From positions 1-58,925 of the forward strand of contig NZ_JJNZ01000059.1 of assembly GCF_000690055.1 (NCBI RefSeq): a stretch of DNA of 58,925 bases, written 5' to 3'. The DNA comes from Pseudoalteromonas fuliginea. Its GTDB lineage: Bacteria; Pseudomonadota; Gammaproteobacteria; Enterobacterales; Alteromonadaceae. A program made the position numbers and the translations under genes. Positions 8,223 to 16,545 of the stretch are shown here, one piece after another. The notes beneath the pieces were generated by a model. It saw nothing but the letters and a program-made list of their open reading frames with translations, was not told the DNA's origin and searched no databases. Within the stretch, counting starts at the first letter, position 1; each line of letters starts with the position of its first letter.

Positions 8223-8996
8223 ATGTTAGCTTTATTTAAATCGGTACCATTATTGGAAGATCAAGAACAGCAATGGCTTATTGATACGTTTATTTGGGCG
8301 GTAGAGAATTTTGATGCGGAGTACTTTACTAAGCAAACAAAAATAGTATTGCCGACAGCAGCGTTTTTTCCTGATTCGGTATCAAGTATTGAAGAAATGG
8401 CGACTAACGTTTTTACCCGCGTTACTAATTATGCAGGTATGAGCGCGTGGCCTATTCAGTTAGTTGCACCTCAGCAATTGCAGCCTCAGGTTTTTCCACA
8501 CTTTGAATTTAGCAATGAAATACGTGGAGAAGGCAGCCATTTAATTGTGCCGCCAAGCCATAAGGTCAGCATTTCTTTTAATCCTAATCAGATTAATCAG
8601 CCACAAGATTTAGTAGCAAGTTATGCGGGTACTCTGGCCACTATACTTATTCATCACGTTGGGGTGCTACCGCCAGGTGGTAGGGAGTATTTACCACAAG
8701 CTGCCGATGCGCTTGCCTGTTTTTTAGGGTTTGGTGTGATGATGAGCAACACGGTGTATCAGTTTAAGGGCGGTTGTGGTTCTTGTTACAACCCATACGC
8801 TAACCGTGAAGCTAAGCTAAGTGAAACACATACGGTATTTATGCATGCCCTTATTAGTTACTTTAAAAACGATAAAGTCTCTAAAAAACACTTAAAACCG
8901 CATCTGCGTGGTCAGTTTAAAAAAGCACAAAAAGAAATTAAAGCATTGGTAAATAACTCGGCCAACCCGCTGTTATTAGCTTATTCGCCAAACTAG
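8223..8996 (+). CDS. Conserved hypothetical protein
   Basis: I do not recognise this 257-residue protein. It has no signal peptide and no clear membrane helix. The N-terminal half is acidic and aromatic (LLEDQEQQWLIDTFIWAVENFD). A GGxEYLP-like turn is at about 155-160, and a notable CGSCYNPYANREAKLSETH segment near 190-205 holds two cysteines two residues apart and a histidine, a possible metal site. The C-terminal 50 residues are basic (KKHLKPHLRGQFKKAQKE). It lies 30 nt after creA and 11 nt before the LysE-type gene, so it may sit in one transcript with both. Confidence 0.7.
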   Translation: MLALFKSVPLLEDQEQQWLIDTFIWAVENFDAEYFTKQTKIVLPTAAFFPDSVSSIEEMATNVFTRVTNYAGMSAWPIQLVAPQQLQPQVFPHFEFSNEIRGEGSHLIVPPSHKVSISFNPNQINQPQDLVASYAGTLATILIHHVGVLPPGGREYLPQAADALACFLGFGVMMSNTVYQFKGGCGSCYNPYANREAKLSETHTVFMHALISYFKNDKVSKKHLKPHLRGQFKKAQKEIKALVNNSANPLLLAYSPN

Positions 8997-9007
8997 CAAG
9001 GACTTGC

Positions 9008-9646
9008 GTGGAATACTTAGATGAATTTTTACTGATTGTTATTGCTCATTTTTTTGCAGTAGCAAGCCCTGGGCCTGACTTTGCCGTTGTGCTCAAGCAA
9101 AGTGTGCAACAAGGTAGGTGCAATGCATTGTGGACAAGCGCCGGTGTTGGCGCTGCTATTTTACTGCACGTTGCCTATTGCGTGTTAGGTGTAGCGCTTA
9201 TTTTAACGCAATCGCCTAGTTTATTTATGGCGCTTAAGTACCTTGCTGGTGCATATTTAGCGTATTTAGGCGTACAAGCTCTTAGAGCTGCAAAACCGCC
9301 TGCAAGTAATGAAGGCGAGGCTGCAAAAAATATTGAAAACAAAGCCGTTCAAGAGGAACCCGTTTGGGTGGCTTTTAGGCGCGGCTTTTTCACCAATGCA
9401 TTAAACCCAAAAGCCACGTTATTTTTTATGTCGTTATTTACACTCGTGATTAGTCCAACAACACCTACTAGCGTGCAGATCGTTTATGGCGTGTACATGG
9501 CACTGGCTACTTGGGTGTGGTTTTCAATGCTTTCAATAATGCTTTCTAGAGATAATGTGAGGGGCTTTTTCCAGCAGCGTGGTTATTGGTTTGACCGTGG
9601 AATTGGCGTTATTTTAATTGCCCTTGCAGTACGTGTTGTTATTTAA
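9008..9646 (+). CDS. LysE/RhtB family amino-acid exporter
   Basis: A 212-residue inner-membrane exporter of the LysE/RhtB family. The N-terminus carries the family motif ASPGPDFAVVLKQSVQQGR (about 19-37), with six predicted helices: about 5-25, 40-65, 70-88, 118-145, 150-172 and 192-210. The second half starts with FRRGFFTNALNPKATLFFMSLF, another family hallmark. It should export an amino acid or derivative by proton antiport; the substrate cannot be read from sequence. The start is a GTG at 9008 with AAGGA about 6 nt upstream. A charged 20-residue loop at about 97-118 is longer than usual. Confidence 0.88.
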   Translation: MEYLDEFLLIVIAHFFAVASPGPDFAVVLKQSVQQGRCNALWTSAGVGAAILLHVAYCVLGVALILTQSPSLFMALKYLAGAYLAYLGVQALRAAKPPASNEGEAAKNIENKAVQEEPVWVAFRRGFFTNALNPKATLFFMSLFTLVISPTTPTSVQIVYGVYMALATWVWFSMLSIMLSRDNVRGFFQQRGYWFDRGIGVILIALAVRVVI

Positions 9647-9672
9647 CTTATTTAAAAAGCGCAGGAGATAAA

Positions 9673-10167
9673 ATGCCGTTATATAATTTTTCGTTTGGCT
9701 CTAATATGTCATCTAACCGTTTGTTGGCGCGTTTACCGAATGTAAAGCGTGTAGGAACAGCGGTACTTAAAGGTTACGAGCTTACTTTTGATATGTTATT
9801 TAAAGATGGCTCAGGTAAGTGCAGTATTTGCCCAAGCAATAAAGAAGATGCGTTGGTTTATGGCGTTATTTATGAGCTTAATGAAGAAGAAAAAACCATT
9901 TTAGACAGTATTGAGGGCGCAGGTTACGACTGCGTAGATATAACCCCAACGCTTTTAACGGGTGAGACTGTAGCCGCACATTGTTATATAGCTAATACCC
10001 ATGACAGCGATGTACTCCCATATGATTGGTACATAAAACACGTTCATCGCGGCGCACTTGAAGCAGGCGTACCAAAAGAATACAGTGATGCAATACTCAA
10101 TAGGCCGCACAAAAGCGATACCAATAAAGAGCGTGCCGAAATTGAATTTGCAGTTCATCAAAAATAA
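9673..10167 (+). CDS. Gamma-glutamylcyclotransferase family protein
   Basis: A 164-residue protein with the GGCT/AIG2-like fold. The substrate-binding loop is FSFGSNM (about residues 6-12) and the catalytic acid is likely the Glu of DSIEGAGYD (about 79-87). Enzymes of this family release 5-oxoproline from gamma-glutamyl peptides or amines, feeding glutathione turnover. A strong ribosome site AGGAGA precedes the ATG. The gene is 15 nt upstream of a secreted serine hydrolase, so co-transcription is possible but no functional link is evident. Confidence 0.87.
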   Translation: MPLYNFSFGSNMSSNRLLARLPNVKRVGTAVLKGYELTFDMLFKDGSGKCSICPSNKEDALVYGVIYELNEEEKTILDSIEGAGYDCVDITPTLLTGETVAAHCYIANTHDSDVLPYDWYIKHVHRGALEAGVPKEYSDAILNRPHKSDTNKERAEIEFAVHQK

Positions 10168-10182
10168 TAAAATAGGATTGAT

Positions 10183-11724
10183 ATGAAATTAACCAAATTA
10201 GCCGCAATTGCATTACTAGCAAGCACTACGTTTAGTAGCTGGGCACAAGTCGATACCAACAAAATTGACGACGTTATTAAAGCGTCAATGGCACGTTTTG
10301 ACGTACCAGGTATGGCAGTCGCCATTGTTGAAAACGATAAAGTGATATTTGCTAAAGGCTTTGGTGTAACTAATCTCGATACCAACAAAAAAGTAAACAA
10401 AGACACCTTGTTTGGTATTGCTTCAAACACCAAAGCGTTTACAACAGCGGCACTTGCCAAGTTGGTTGATGAAGAGAAGTTGAGCTGGGATGACCGCGTA
10501 ATTGATCATTTACCAGAGTTTAGATTGTACGACTCGTACGTAACACGCGAAATGCGTATTCGTGATTTATTAAGTCACCGCAGTGGGCTAGGGCTTGGGC
10601 AAGGCGATTTAATGATTTGGCCAAGCACGGATAAGCCCGTTGATGAAATTTTAGCGGGATTACAGTATTTAAAACCAGCGAGCAGCTTTCGTAGTAAGTA
10701 CGCTTATAACAACTTGATGTTTGTTACCGCTGGCGAAGTGGTTGCACGTGTGTCGGGTATGAGCTGGAACGATTACATCGAAAAAAATATATTACAGCCG
10801 CTACACATGGACAACTCACGCGCAGGTTTTTCACGCATCCCAAAAAGCAACACTAACTGGGCAACAGGTCATATTCCTATGGATGGCTCACTTCATCCCT
10901 TTTTTGTGAACTACCTAGAAGACTTTAGAGGCGCAGGCGCCATCGCTTCAAGTGTAAGCGATATGAGTCAATGGCTTCGTACGCAATTAGCGGGCGGTAA
11001 AATGCCTAATGGCGAGCAGCTGTTTAGCGAAAAGCAACAAGCGCAAATGTGGCACCCACATATTACGTCTATGGCATCTAAAAGCGCGTTTGAGTCGTAC
11101 CATCAGCAATTTAGAGGGTATGGGCTAGGTTGGAGCATTGAAGACTACCACGGCTTTAAAAAGTTAGGTCACGGCGGTGGTATTTTAGGTATGGTATCGC
11201 AAGTTACTTTATTGCCTGAGAAAAAACTCGGTATTGTTATTTTATCTAACCAACAAGCTTTTGGTGCGCTTTCGGCAGTAACCCATGAAGTACTTGAAGA
11301 TGCGCTTGAACTTGAAGATAAAGACTGGGTAGAAGATCTAGCTAAAAAACATTTTGAAGGCAAGCAACTCGCGTACGCTAATGCAAAACCAGAAGCACCT
11401 GCTGACTACCAGCCACAATTACCAAATATTAATTACACCGGTACATTGCACGATGACTGGTACGGCGATGTGATTATTGAGCAGCTCGATAGCAAATTAC
11501 ACATTGATTTTACGCATACTAAACGTTTAAAAGGCACACTTGAGCACTACACTGGCAATACATTTATTGTTAAGTGGGATGAAAAGCTACTTGAAGCAGA
11601 TGCGTTTATTACCTTTGATATGGATGTTAGTAATCGTGTAAACAGCGCTAAAATGCGTGCAGTATCAACACAAGTGACCGACTTTAGCTTTGATTTTAGA
11701 AACCTGCATTTAAAAGCAAAGTAG
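10183..11724 (+). CDS. Secreted serine hydrolase, class C beta-lactamase/DD-peptidase fold
   Basis: A 513-residue exported serine hydrolase. A signal peptide ends after SSWA (cleavage before Gln22). The active-site SxxK is SNTK (Ser81, Lys84), the YxN motif is in YAYNN (about 166-171), and HGGG at about 331 replaces the KTG triad, as in esterases, D-amino-acid peptidases and class C-like enzymes. A C-terminal beta domain of DUF3471 type (about 400-510) follows. These proteins are often annotated as beta-lactamase-related but many are peptidases or esterases, so resistance should not be assumed. It ends at a strong terminator. Confidence 0.88.
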   Translation: MKLTKLAAIALLASTTFSSWAQVDTNKIDDVIKASMARFDVPGMAVAIVENDKVIFAKGFGVTNLDTNKKVNKDTLFGIASNTKAFTTAALAKLVDEEKLSWDDRVIDHLPEFRLYDSYVTREMRIRDLLSHRSGLGLGQGDLMIWPSTDKPVDEILAGLQYLKPASSFRSKYAYNNLMFVTAGEVVARVSGMSWNDYIEKNILQPLHMDNSRAGFSRIPKSNTNWATGHIPMDGSLHPFFVNYLEDFRGAGAIASSVSDMSQWLRTQLAGGKMPNGEQLFSEKQQAQMWHPHITSMASKSAFESYHQQFRGYGLGWSIEDYHGFKKLGHGGGILGMVSQVTLLPEKKLGIVILSNQQAFGALSAVTHEVLEDALELEDKDWVEDLAKKHFEGKQLAYANAKPEAPADYQPQLPNINYTGTLHDDWYGDVIIEQLDSKLHIDFTHTKRLKGTLEHYTGNTFIVKWDEKLLEADAFITFDMDVSNRVNSAKMRAVSTQVTDFSFDFRNLHLKAK

Positions 11725-11767
11725 TTAATAGTTTTGATATTTAAAGTGTTGATATACACCAAAGTCG

Positions 11768-11791
11768 CAAAGCCACCAGCCGGTGGCTTTG
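11768..11791 (+). terminator. Rho-independent terminator after serine hydrolase
   Basis: The stem CAAAGCCACC / GGTGGCTTTG has a 4-nt loop and is followed by TTATATT. It separates the serine hydrolase from the deacetylase-like gene at 11829. Confidence 0.75.
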
Positions 11792-11828
11792 TTATATTAA
11801 GCTTTTACACCTTGTAAGGGACTTTTTT

Positions 11829-12746
11829 ATGCGTACAGCAGTTATTTCTCATCCTCATTGCCGTAAGCATAAAATGATAGACGACCATCCTGAGTGCCCA
11901 GAGCGCTTAGATGCAATTACCGACAGATTATTAGCCAGCGGTGTAGATGTTGGCTTAACACACCTGCAAGCACCTAAGGCCGAGCGTGAGCATTATTTAC
12001 TTGCTCACGATGAAGCTTTAGTTAAACACGTAGAAACTACACTACCAACGGAAGGACTCGCTAATTTAGATGGCGATACTTGGCTGTGCCCCGATTCGTT
12101 TAAAGCGATTGAGCGTGCAGTAGGTGCAGGATTGTTAGCTGTTGATGAAATACTTGCCGATAAACTCGATGCTGCTTTTTGCTCAGTACGTCCGCCAGGA
12201 CACCATGCGAATAAGGATTCATCATCTGGGTTTTGTGTGTTTAATAACTTAGCTATTGCCGTTAAGTACGCACAAAGCAAAGGGGTTAAACGCATTGCTA
12301 TTGCGGATTTTGATGTACACCATGGTAATGGCACACAAGACATTTTTATTGATGACGAAAATGTACTGCTTTGTTCGTTATTTCAGTATCCGTTTTACCC
12401 AAATACAGCAGTTAAAAATAATAGCCATATAGTTAATTCCCCTCTGCCAATTGCTAGTAATGGCGACGACCTAAAAGAGGTGTTTACTGGGCAATGGTTA
12501 CCAAAATTAAAAGCGTTTAAGCCTGAATTACTTTTTATAAGCGCAGGGTTTGATGCACACCTAGAAGATGATATGGCAAGCTTAAAGTTTGTTGAAAGTG
12601 ACTACATTTGGCTCACCGAGCAGCTATGCAGTGTGGCAAAGGAGGGCGGTTGCAAAGGGGTTATTTCGTATTTAGAAGGTGGCTATGCGCTATCAGCGTT
12701 AGGTCGTAGTGCTGTAGCGCATATAAAAGTGCTTACTGAGGTTTAA
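11829..12746 (+). CDS. Histone deacetylase-like (class II/AcuC family) amidohydrolase
   Basis: A 305-residue zinc deacetylase of the bacterial HDAC-like family. The tandem catalytic histidines are in RPPGHHANKD (about 117-126), and the zinc ligands include the DFDVHHGNG stretch (about 161-169) and an Asp in SAGFDAH (about 240). The C-terminal GGY signature is in YLEGGYAL. Family members remove acetyl groups from small amides, polyamines or protein lysines. No substrate is indicated by context. It is preceded by a terminator, so it has its own promoter. It converges with the minus-strand gene at 12760. Confidence 0.9.
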   Translation: MRTAVISHPHCRKHKMIDDHPECPERLDAITDRLLASGVDVGLTHLQAPKAEREHYLLAHDEALVKHVETTLPTEGLANLDGDTWLCPDSFKAIERAVGAGLLAVDEILADKLDAAFCSVRPPGHHANKDSSSGFCVFNNLAIAVKYAQSKGVKRIAIADFDVHHGNGTQDIFIDDENVLLCSLFQYPFYPNTAVKNNSHIVNSPLPIASNGDDLKEVFTGQWLPKLKAFKPELLFISAGFDAHLEDDMASLKFVESDYIWLTEQLCSVAKEGGCKGVISYLEGGYALSALGRSAVAHIKVLTEV

Positions 12747-12759
12747 ATAATAAGAGTGT

Positions 12760-13053
12760 TTATAGCCCTAGTAAATCAAACGCCTGCGCTGTGCTTAGGG
12801 TTTTTATTTTACCAAGGCAACATTGTCCTTCATTTAATAAGTAAGCTGTAACAAGCTGTGCTAGCTGCTCGCCACTCAATTCAGGGCAAACAGTGCCTTG
12901 TAAATTAAGGTAGTCACCTTGCTTATTAAGTACTCGCACGTCGCTTAGCTCACTTTGCATAACGCTGTGTAAGCACTCTTGTTGCTCTTTTTGGTTTTGA
13001 GCTATCTCAAGCTCATTATAAATAACCAATAACTGTGGGTAGCTGTTTAACAT
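12760..13053 (-). CDS. Small conserved hypothetical protein
   Basis: A 97-residue soluble protein I do not recognise. It has an N-terminal helix (LVIYNELEIAQNQKEQQE), a short beta segment with KQGDYLNLQGTV and two C-terminal cysteines in NEGQCCLGKI. It starts 6 nt after the DUF2797 gene, which implies one transcript and perhaps a related role. The length and clear coding bias support a real gene. Confidence 0.65.
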   Translation of the reverse strand: MLNSYPQLLVIYNELEIAQNQKEQQECLHSVMQSELSDVRVLNKQGDYLNLQGTVCPELSGEQLAQLVTAYLLNEGQCCLGKIKTLSTAQAFDLLGL

Positions 13054-13059
13054 AGCCCG

Positions 13060-13869
13060 TTAGCCTACGGTTACTTCATAAGACGTAAATTTACGAATAT
13101 TAATAACGCCTTTTTCAAAGATTAGGTACTGACCTTTAATACCTTGTAAAACACCACTTACAACAGGGTCTTTATCAAAGTTAAATGAGCTGATTTTTGT
13201 TGGGTATTCGGTTACTGGAAAATCTAAATCAACCACATCTTCGTCAAGTTGCTCTATTGCTGTTGCGCCAAATAACTCACTTAGCTCGTTTAGTTTTTCG
13301 CTAATTTGTGGAATTAACTCAGCCGCTGCTGCTTTTAAATCAAGTGCGTCGTTTTGGCCTTTTAACATATTGCGCCAATTGGTTTTATCGGCAATAAATT
13401 CAGCCAAAGCAACTTCCACTAAACCCGATTGCAGGCGAGTTTGCACTTTAAAAATAGGTAATGCCTGAGTAGCGCCTTGATCCACCCAACGAGTCGGTAT
13501 TTGTGTGTGGCGGGTAATACCTACTTTTAATCCAGAAGTGTTAGCGAGATACACATAGTGTGGGATCATGCAATTTTCTTCGCCCCACTGTGGCTCTCGG
13601 CAAGTGCCTTGATCGTAGTGGCAAGTTTCTGGTTTCATAATACACATGTCGCAACTAGCGAGCTTGCGCATGCATACAAAACAGTGACCTTGAGAATAGC
13701 TTTTTTTGGTTTTTTTACCGCAGTTAGAACATAAAATAGTGCCACTAAAGGTGAGCGTAAGCTCCTTACCTATAAATGCATTTAAGTCTACTAAGTGCTC
13801 ACCTACAGGTAAGTGATATTGTACTGGTTCGGTTAAACTCGATTTTAGTTTACGCAGTGTGCCTTGCAT
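13060..13869 (-). CDS. DUF2797 domain-containing protein
   Basis: A 269-residue protein of the DUF2797 family, function unknown. The N-terminal third is rich in paired cysteines (CSNCGKK at about 47, CFVCMRKLASCDMC at about 62-75, then C in ETCHYDQGTC), which suggests one or two zinc ribbons. The central part has a GIY-YIG-like feel (YVYLANTSGLKVGITRH, about 128-145), with TRWVDQGA following, a known trait of this family. It could therefore act on nucleic acid, but the nuclease residues are not confirmed. It is in an operon with the downstream 97-residue gene. Confidence 0.85.
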   Translation of the reverse strand: MQGTLRKLKSSLTEPVQYHLPVGEHLVDLNAFIGKELTLTFSGTILCSNCGKKTKKSYSQGHCFVCMRKLASCDMCIMKPETCHYDQGTCREPQWGEENCMIPHYVYLANTSGLKVGITRHTQIPTRWVDQGATQALPIFKVQTRLQSGLVEVALAEFIADKTNWRNMLKGQNDALDLKAAAAELIPQISEKLNELSELFGATAIEQLDEDVVDLDFPVTEYPTKISSFNFDKDPVVSGVLQGIKGQYLIFEKGVINIRKFTSYEVTVG

Positions 13870-13891
13870 CTTTACTTGGCCCCTAAAGATG

Positions 13892-16432
13892 TTAAAAAGA
13901 GGAGTCTAACATTTTTAAGCTATATTGGCTTTTTAAGAAGTGTAAATAGTCGGTGTAAGGCAGTGCTTTTGCGTATAAATAACCTTGGGCAGAATCAGCA
14001 TTCATGTCTTTAAGTAAGTGATGAATCTCCTGAGTTTCTACCCCCTCAATTGTTATTGATAAATTAAGGTTGTGCGCCATATCAATGGCTGTTTGTACAA
14101 TAACTTGATGAGTGGGGTTATTAGGTAAATCAAAAACAAACGACTTATCTATTTTTAGTTCACTAAAATGGTAGTTAACTAAGTAGTTAAGTGATGCGTA
14201 ACCTGTACCAAAGTCGTCTAAAACAACGTTAATGTCTAATGCCGATAATTCATCAACTAATTTAATGAGTGCATCTTGACTCTCTACAAAAGCTGATTCG
14301 GTTAGTTCAAACTTAAGTAAACGAGCCGGTACTTGGTATTTAATGAGTATATTTTCTACTTTTTCAGCTAAGTTATTTATGGTCAAGTTTTTAGCGCTGA
14401 GGTTGACGCTAATAGTATGATTGATGTAACCATTTTTTGTTAGTTCGGCAATATCTTTACACGCTTGTTCAATGACCCACAGTGTTAGTTCGTTAATAAT
14501 ACCTGTATGTTCAGCAAGAATTACTAACTCTTCAATCGGTAAATTATTAAAGGTTGGATCGGGCCAGCGTAGTAAAGCTTCTGCGCCAATTACTTGGTTA
14601 TTTAATAAATTTATTTGTGGCTGGTAATAGAGTGTAAGTTGATTTGTTTTTATGGCTTTTTGTAGCTTTGCAGCTAAGGAAACGTCCATCATTTGGTTAT
14701 TCACGTTTGATGATAACCCTACTTGATTAACACTACTTTTTGCTTTTTTAAGTGCTAAATATCCACGTTTTAACCAATACTCAAAGTCGTTAGTTTTACC
14801 CGCACAGCTAATGCCAATACTGTAATTAAGTTGCAGGTTTAGCCCTTTTATTTCGTATTGTTTTGGTAAGTTGCTAATTACTTTGGTGAGAAGTGCTTCT
14901 AGCATTTCTTGGTTTTGTGTTTTAGTCGAAATACAGGCAAATACGCCGCTATTGAGATCGGCTAATCGAGGGATGGTGTTTAAGTTAGTATCAAGATTTA
15001 TAAATTCGCGCTCGTGGCTCAATTCTAACTCTAATTCTCTCGCTATATGTTTTATAAGTGCATAGCCTTGAGAAGGGGTAATTATAGTATTAAGAGAGTT
15101 AAAGTGGCGTATTTTAATCAAACACAAAGTTGTTGAGCGGTTTTTTGCTTGTAACTCCATAAAGGTTTGCTTGAGCTTAGCACTATTAAGAAGCTTTGTT
15201 TGTTGAGTGTGCGTAGCGTGATATAAAGCACGTTCACGCTGATACCTAACTCGGTCTGCTAATGCCATTGCCATTAATATTACTTCGCATAGTATAGCCA
15301 TTAAAAAGGCGTGGCGTGTGGTAAAGCTATAAGGTAAAAGGCCAGTCAGTTCCATAGGTTGAATTGCCGCGCCAAAAATTAGTGGCACCCATGAAAAAAC
15401 ATAAAATTTAGCCCATCTAAAACCACTACGTAATTTGTTATAAATTAAAATAATACACGCTATATAAAGTAGGCTCATCACTCCAAAAAAAATAGGTGCT
15501 GCTATATTTTCAGGGATAAAAAGGCTGCTTACAGCAAGAACAAACATAAGCTTAAGTAGCGCTGTACTCATTTTATAGCGCCAGCATTTTTCTTTGTGGT
15601 AACGTAAAAACATAATACAGAAGGAGAGGGTAAAAAAAGCAACGCCGTAATTACCAAGTACTATTTTTTCGTGAATAAATAATTGCCATTCCATTGGCCA
15701 TAAATAAAAGCCAAAACCTAATACCGCTCCCATTAGTATAATAGCGCTAATAATGTAGCCAATATAAATTAAGTAAACTCGGTCTTTTATACCAAAATAA
15801 AGAACAAGATTGTACAGTGCAGCCATTAGCAATACGCCAACAAAAATCCCCCAAATCCCTGTTTGCGAACGCACTAAGTCAATAAACTCTTTATCACGAT
15901 ATAAATTTACAGGTGTTTTACTTATACCTATCGTATCTATTTTCATTACGAGTCGTTGTGAGGACTTACTTTCGAGCGAAAAGCGGATATGCGGCACACT
16001 GTATTGAAATAAAGTAAGTGCTTGTTCTTTATCTCCGAGCTTATAAGTATCAATTAATTGGTTGTTTTTATTGAGTCGAAAAATAGTTAGGTGATCAACC
16101 ATGGGGTTATCAAAATGGGCAACAACGTTTTCTTTTTTGAAGCTCTTATTTTCTAAATCGAGAAACAGCCAATAATTTTGTTGAGTAAAACTCCACGGTA
16201 TTTCCGAAAATTTTTGATGAGAGAGTAACTGCGGCTGGGTTATAACATCGTCAAAAGTAAGGCTCTTAGTTTCATCAATATAGTACGCGTAATCAAGATA
16301 TACGGGCGCGGTTTTATCAATTGTATATCGTGTAGGCACGACGAGGTTTGATGCCAGTGTACTTATAATAAAAAATATAAGTACTAGTATGGCAACAGCA
16401 ATTGCATGATAACGTAAAGTTCTTAGTTCCAA
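13892..16432 (-). CDS. 7TMR-DISM sensor with degenerate GGDEF and intact EAL domain
   Basis: An 846-residue c-di-GMP enzyme. An N-terminal membrane anchor (about 10-30) is followed by a periplasmic 7TMR-DISM extracellular domain (about 35-180), then seven transmembrane helices (about 190-390), a GGDEF-like domain (about 400-560) and an EAL domain (about 580-835). The GGDEF signature is lost (ADLNSGVF at the expected place), so it should not make c-di-GMP. The EAL set is complete: GAEALLRW, SVNLSAKNL, FELTES, LDDFGTGY, ELKIDKS, IEGVETQ and AQGY. It is predicted to be a phosphodiesterase controlled by a carbohydrate or other extracellular ligand. A terminator upstream separates it from purD. 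Confidence 0.9.
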   Translation of the reverse strand: MELRTLRYHAIAVAILVLIFFIISTLASNLVVPTRYTIDKTAPVYLDYAYYIDETKSLTFDDVITQPQLLSHQKFSEIPWSFTQQNYWLFLDLENKSFKKENVVAHFDNPMVDHLTIFRLNKNNQLIDTYKLGDKEQALTLFQYSVPHIRFSLESKSSQRLVMKIDTIGISKTPVNLYRDKEFIDLVRSQTGIWGIFVGVLLMAALYNLVLYFGIKDRVYLIYIGYIISAIILMGAVLGFGFYLWPMEWQLFIHEKIVLGNYGVAFFTLSFCIMFLRYHKEKCWRYKMSTALLKLMFVLAVSSLFIPENIAAPIFFGVMSLLYIACIILIYNKLRSGFRWAKFYVFSWVPLIFGAAIQPMELTGLLPYSFTTRHAFLMAILCEVILMAMALADRVRYQRERALYHATHTQQTKLLNSAKLKQTFMELQAKNRSTTLCLIKIRHFNSLNTIITPSQGYALIKHIARELELELSHEREFINLDTNLNTIPRLADLNSGVFACISTKTQNQEMLEALLTKVISNLPKQYEIKGLNLQLNYSIGISCAGKTNDFEYWLKRGYLALKKAKSSVNQVGLSSNVNNQMMDVSLAAKLQKAIKTNQLTLYYQPQINLLNNQVIGAEALLRWPDPTFNNLPIEELVILAEHTGIINELTLWVIEQACKDIAELTKNGYINHTISVNLSAKNLTINNLAEKVENILIKYQVPARLLKFELTESAFVESQDALIKLVDELSALDINVVLDDFGTGYASLNYLVNYHFSELKIDKSFVFDLPNNPTHQVIVQTAIDMAHNLNLSITIEGVETQEIHHLLKDMNADSAQGYLYAKALPYTDYLHFLKSQYSLKMLDSSF

Positions 16433-16476
16433 CGTTTGCGTACTTTTAAAAAAACTTTTAATTAGTGTAGCACTAA

Positions 16477-16501
16477 AAAAGCGCAGAGAGACTGCGCTTT
16501 T
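16477..16501. terminator. Bidirectional terminator between purD and the EAL gene
   Basis: AAAAGCGCAG / CTGCGCTTTT with a 5-nt loop. It ends the purH-methyltransferase-purD block on the minus strand. A second small palindrome (ATACCA / TGGTAT, 16514-16535) lies between it and the purD stop. Confidence 0.8.
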
Positions 16502-16545
16502 GTAGTTAAATTAACTGGTTATACCAATAAACTGGTATTATAAGC

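Noticed and set aside
10183..11724. True class C beta-lactamase causing resistance
   Set aside because: Only the fold motifs SxxK and YxN are shared. KTG is replaced by HGG, and the DUF3471-type tail points to a peptidase/esterase.
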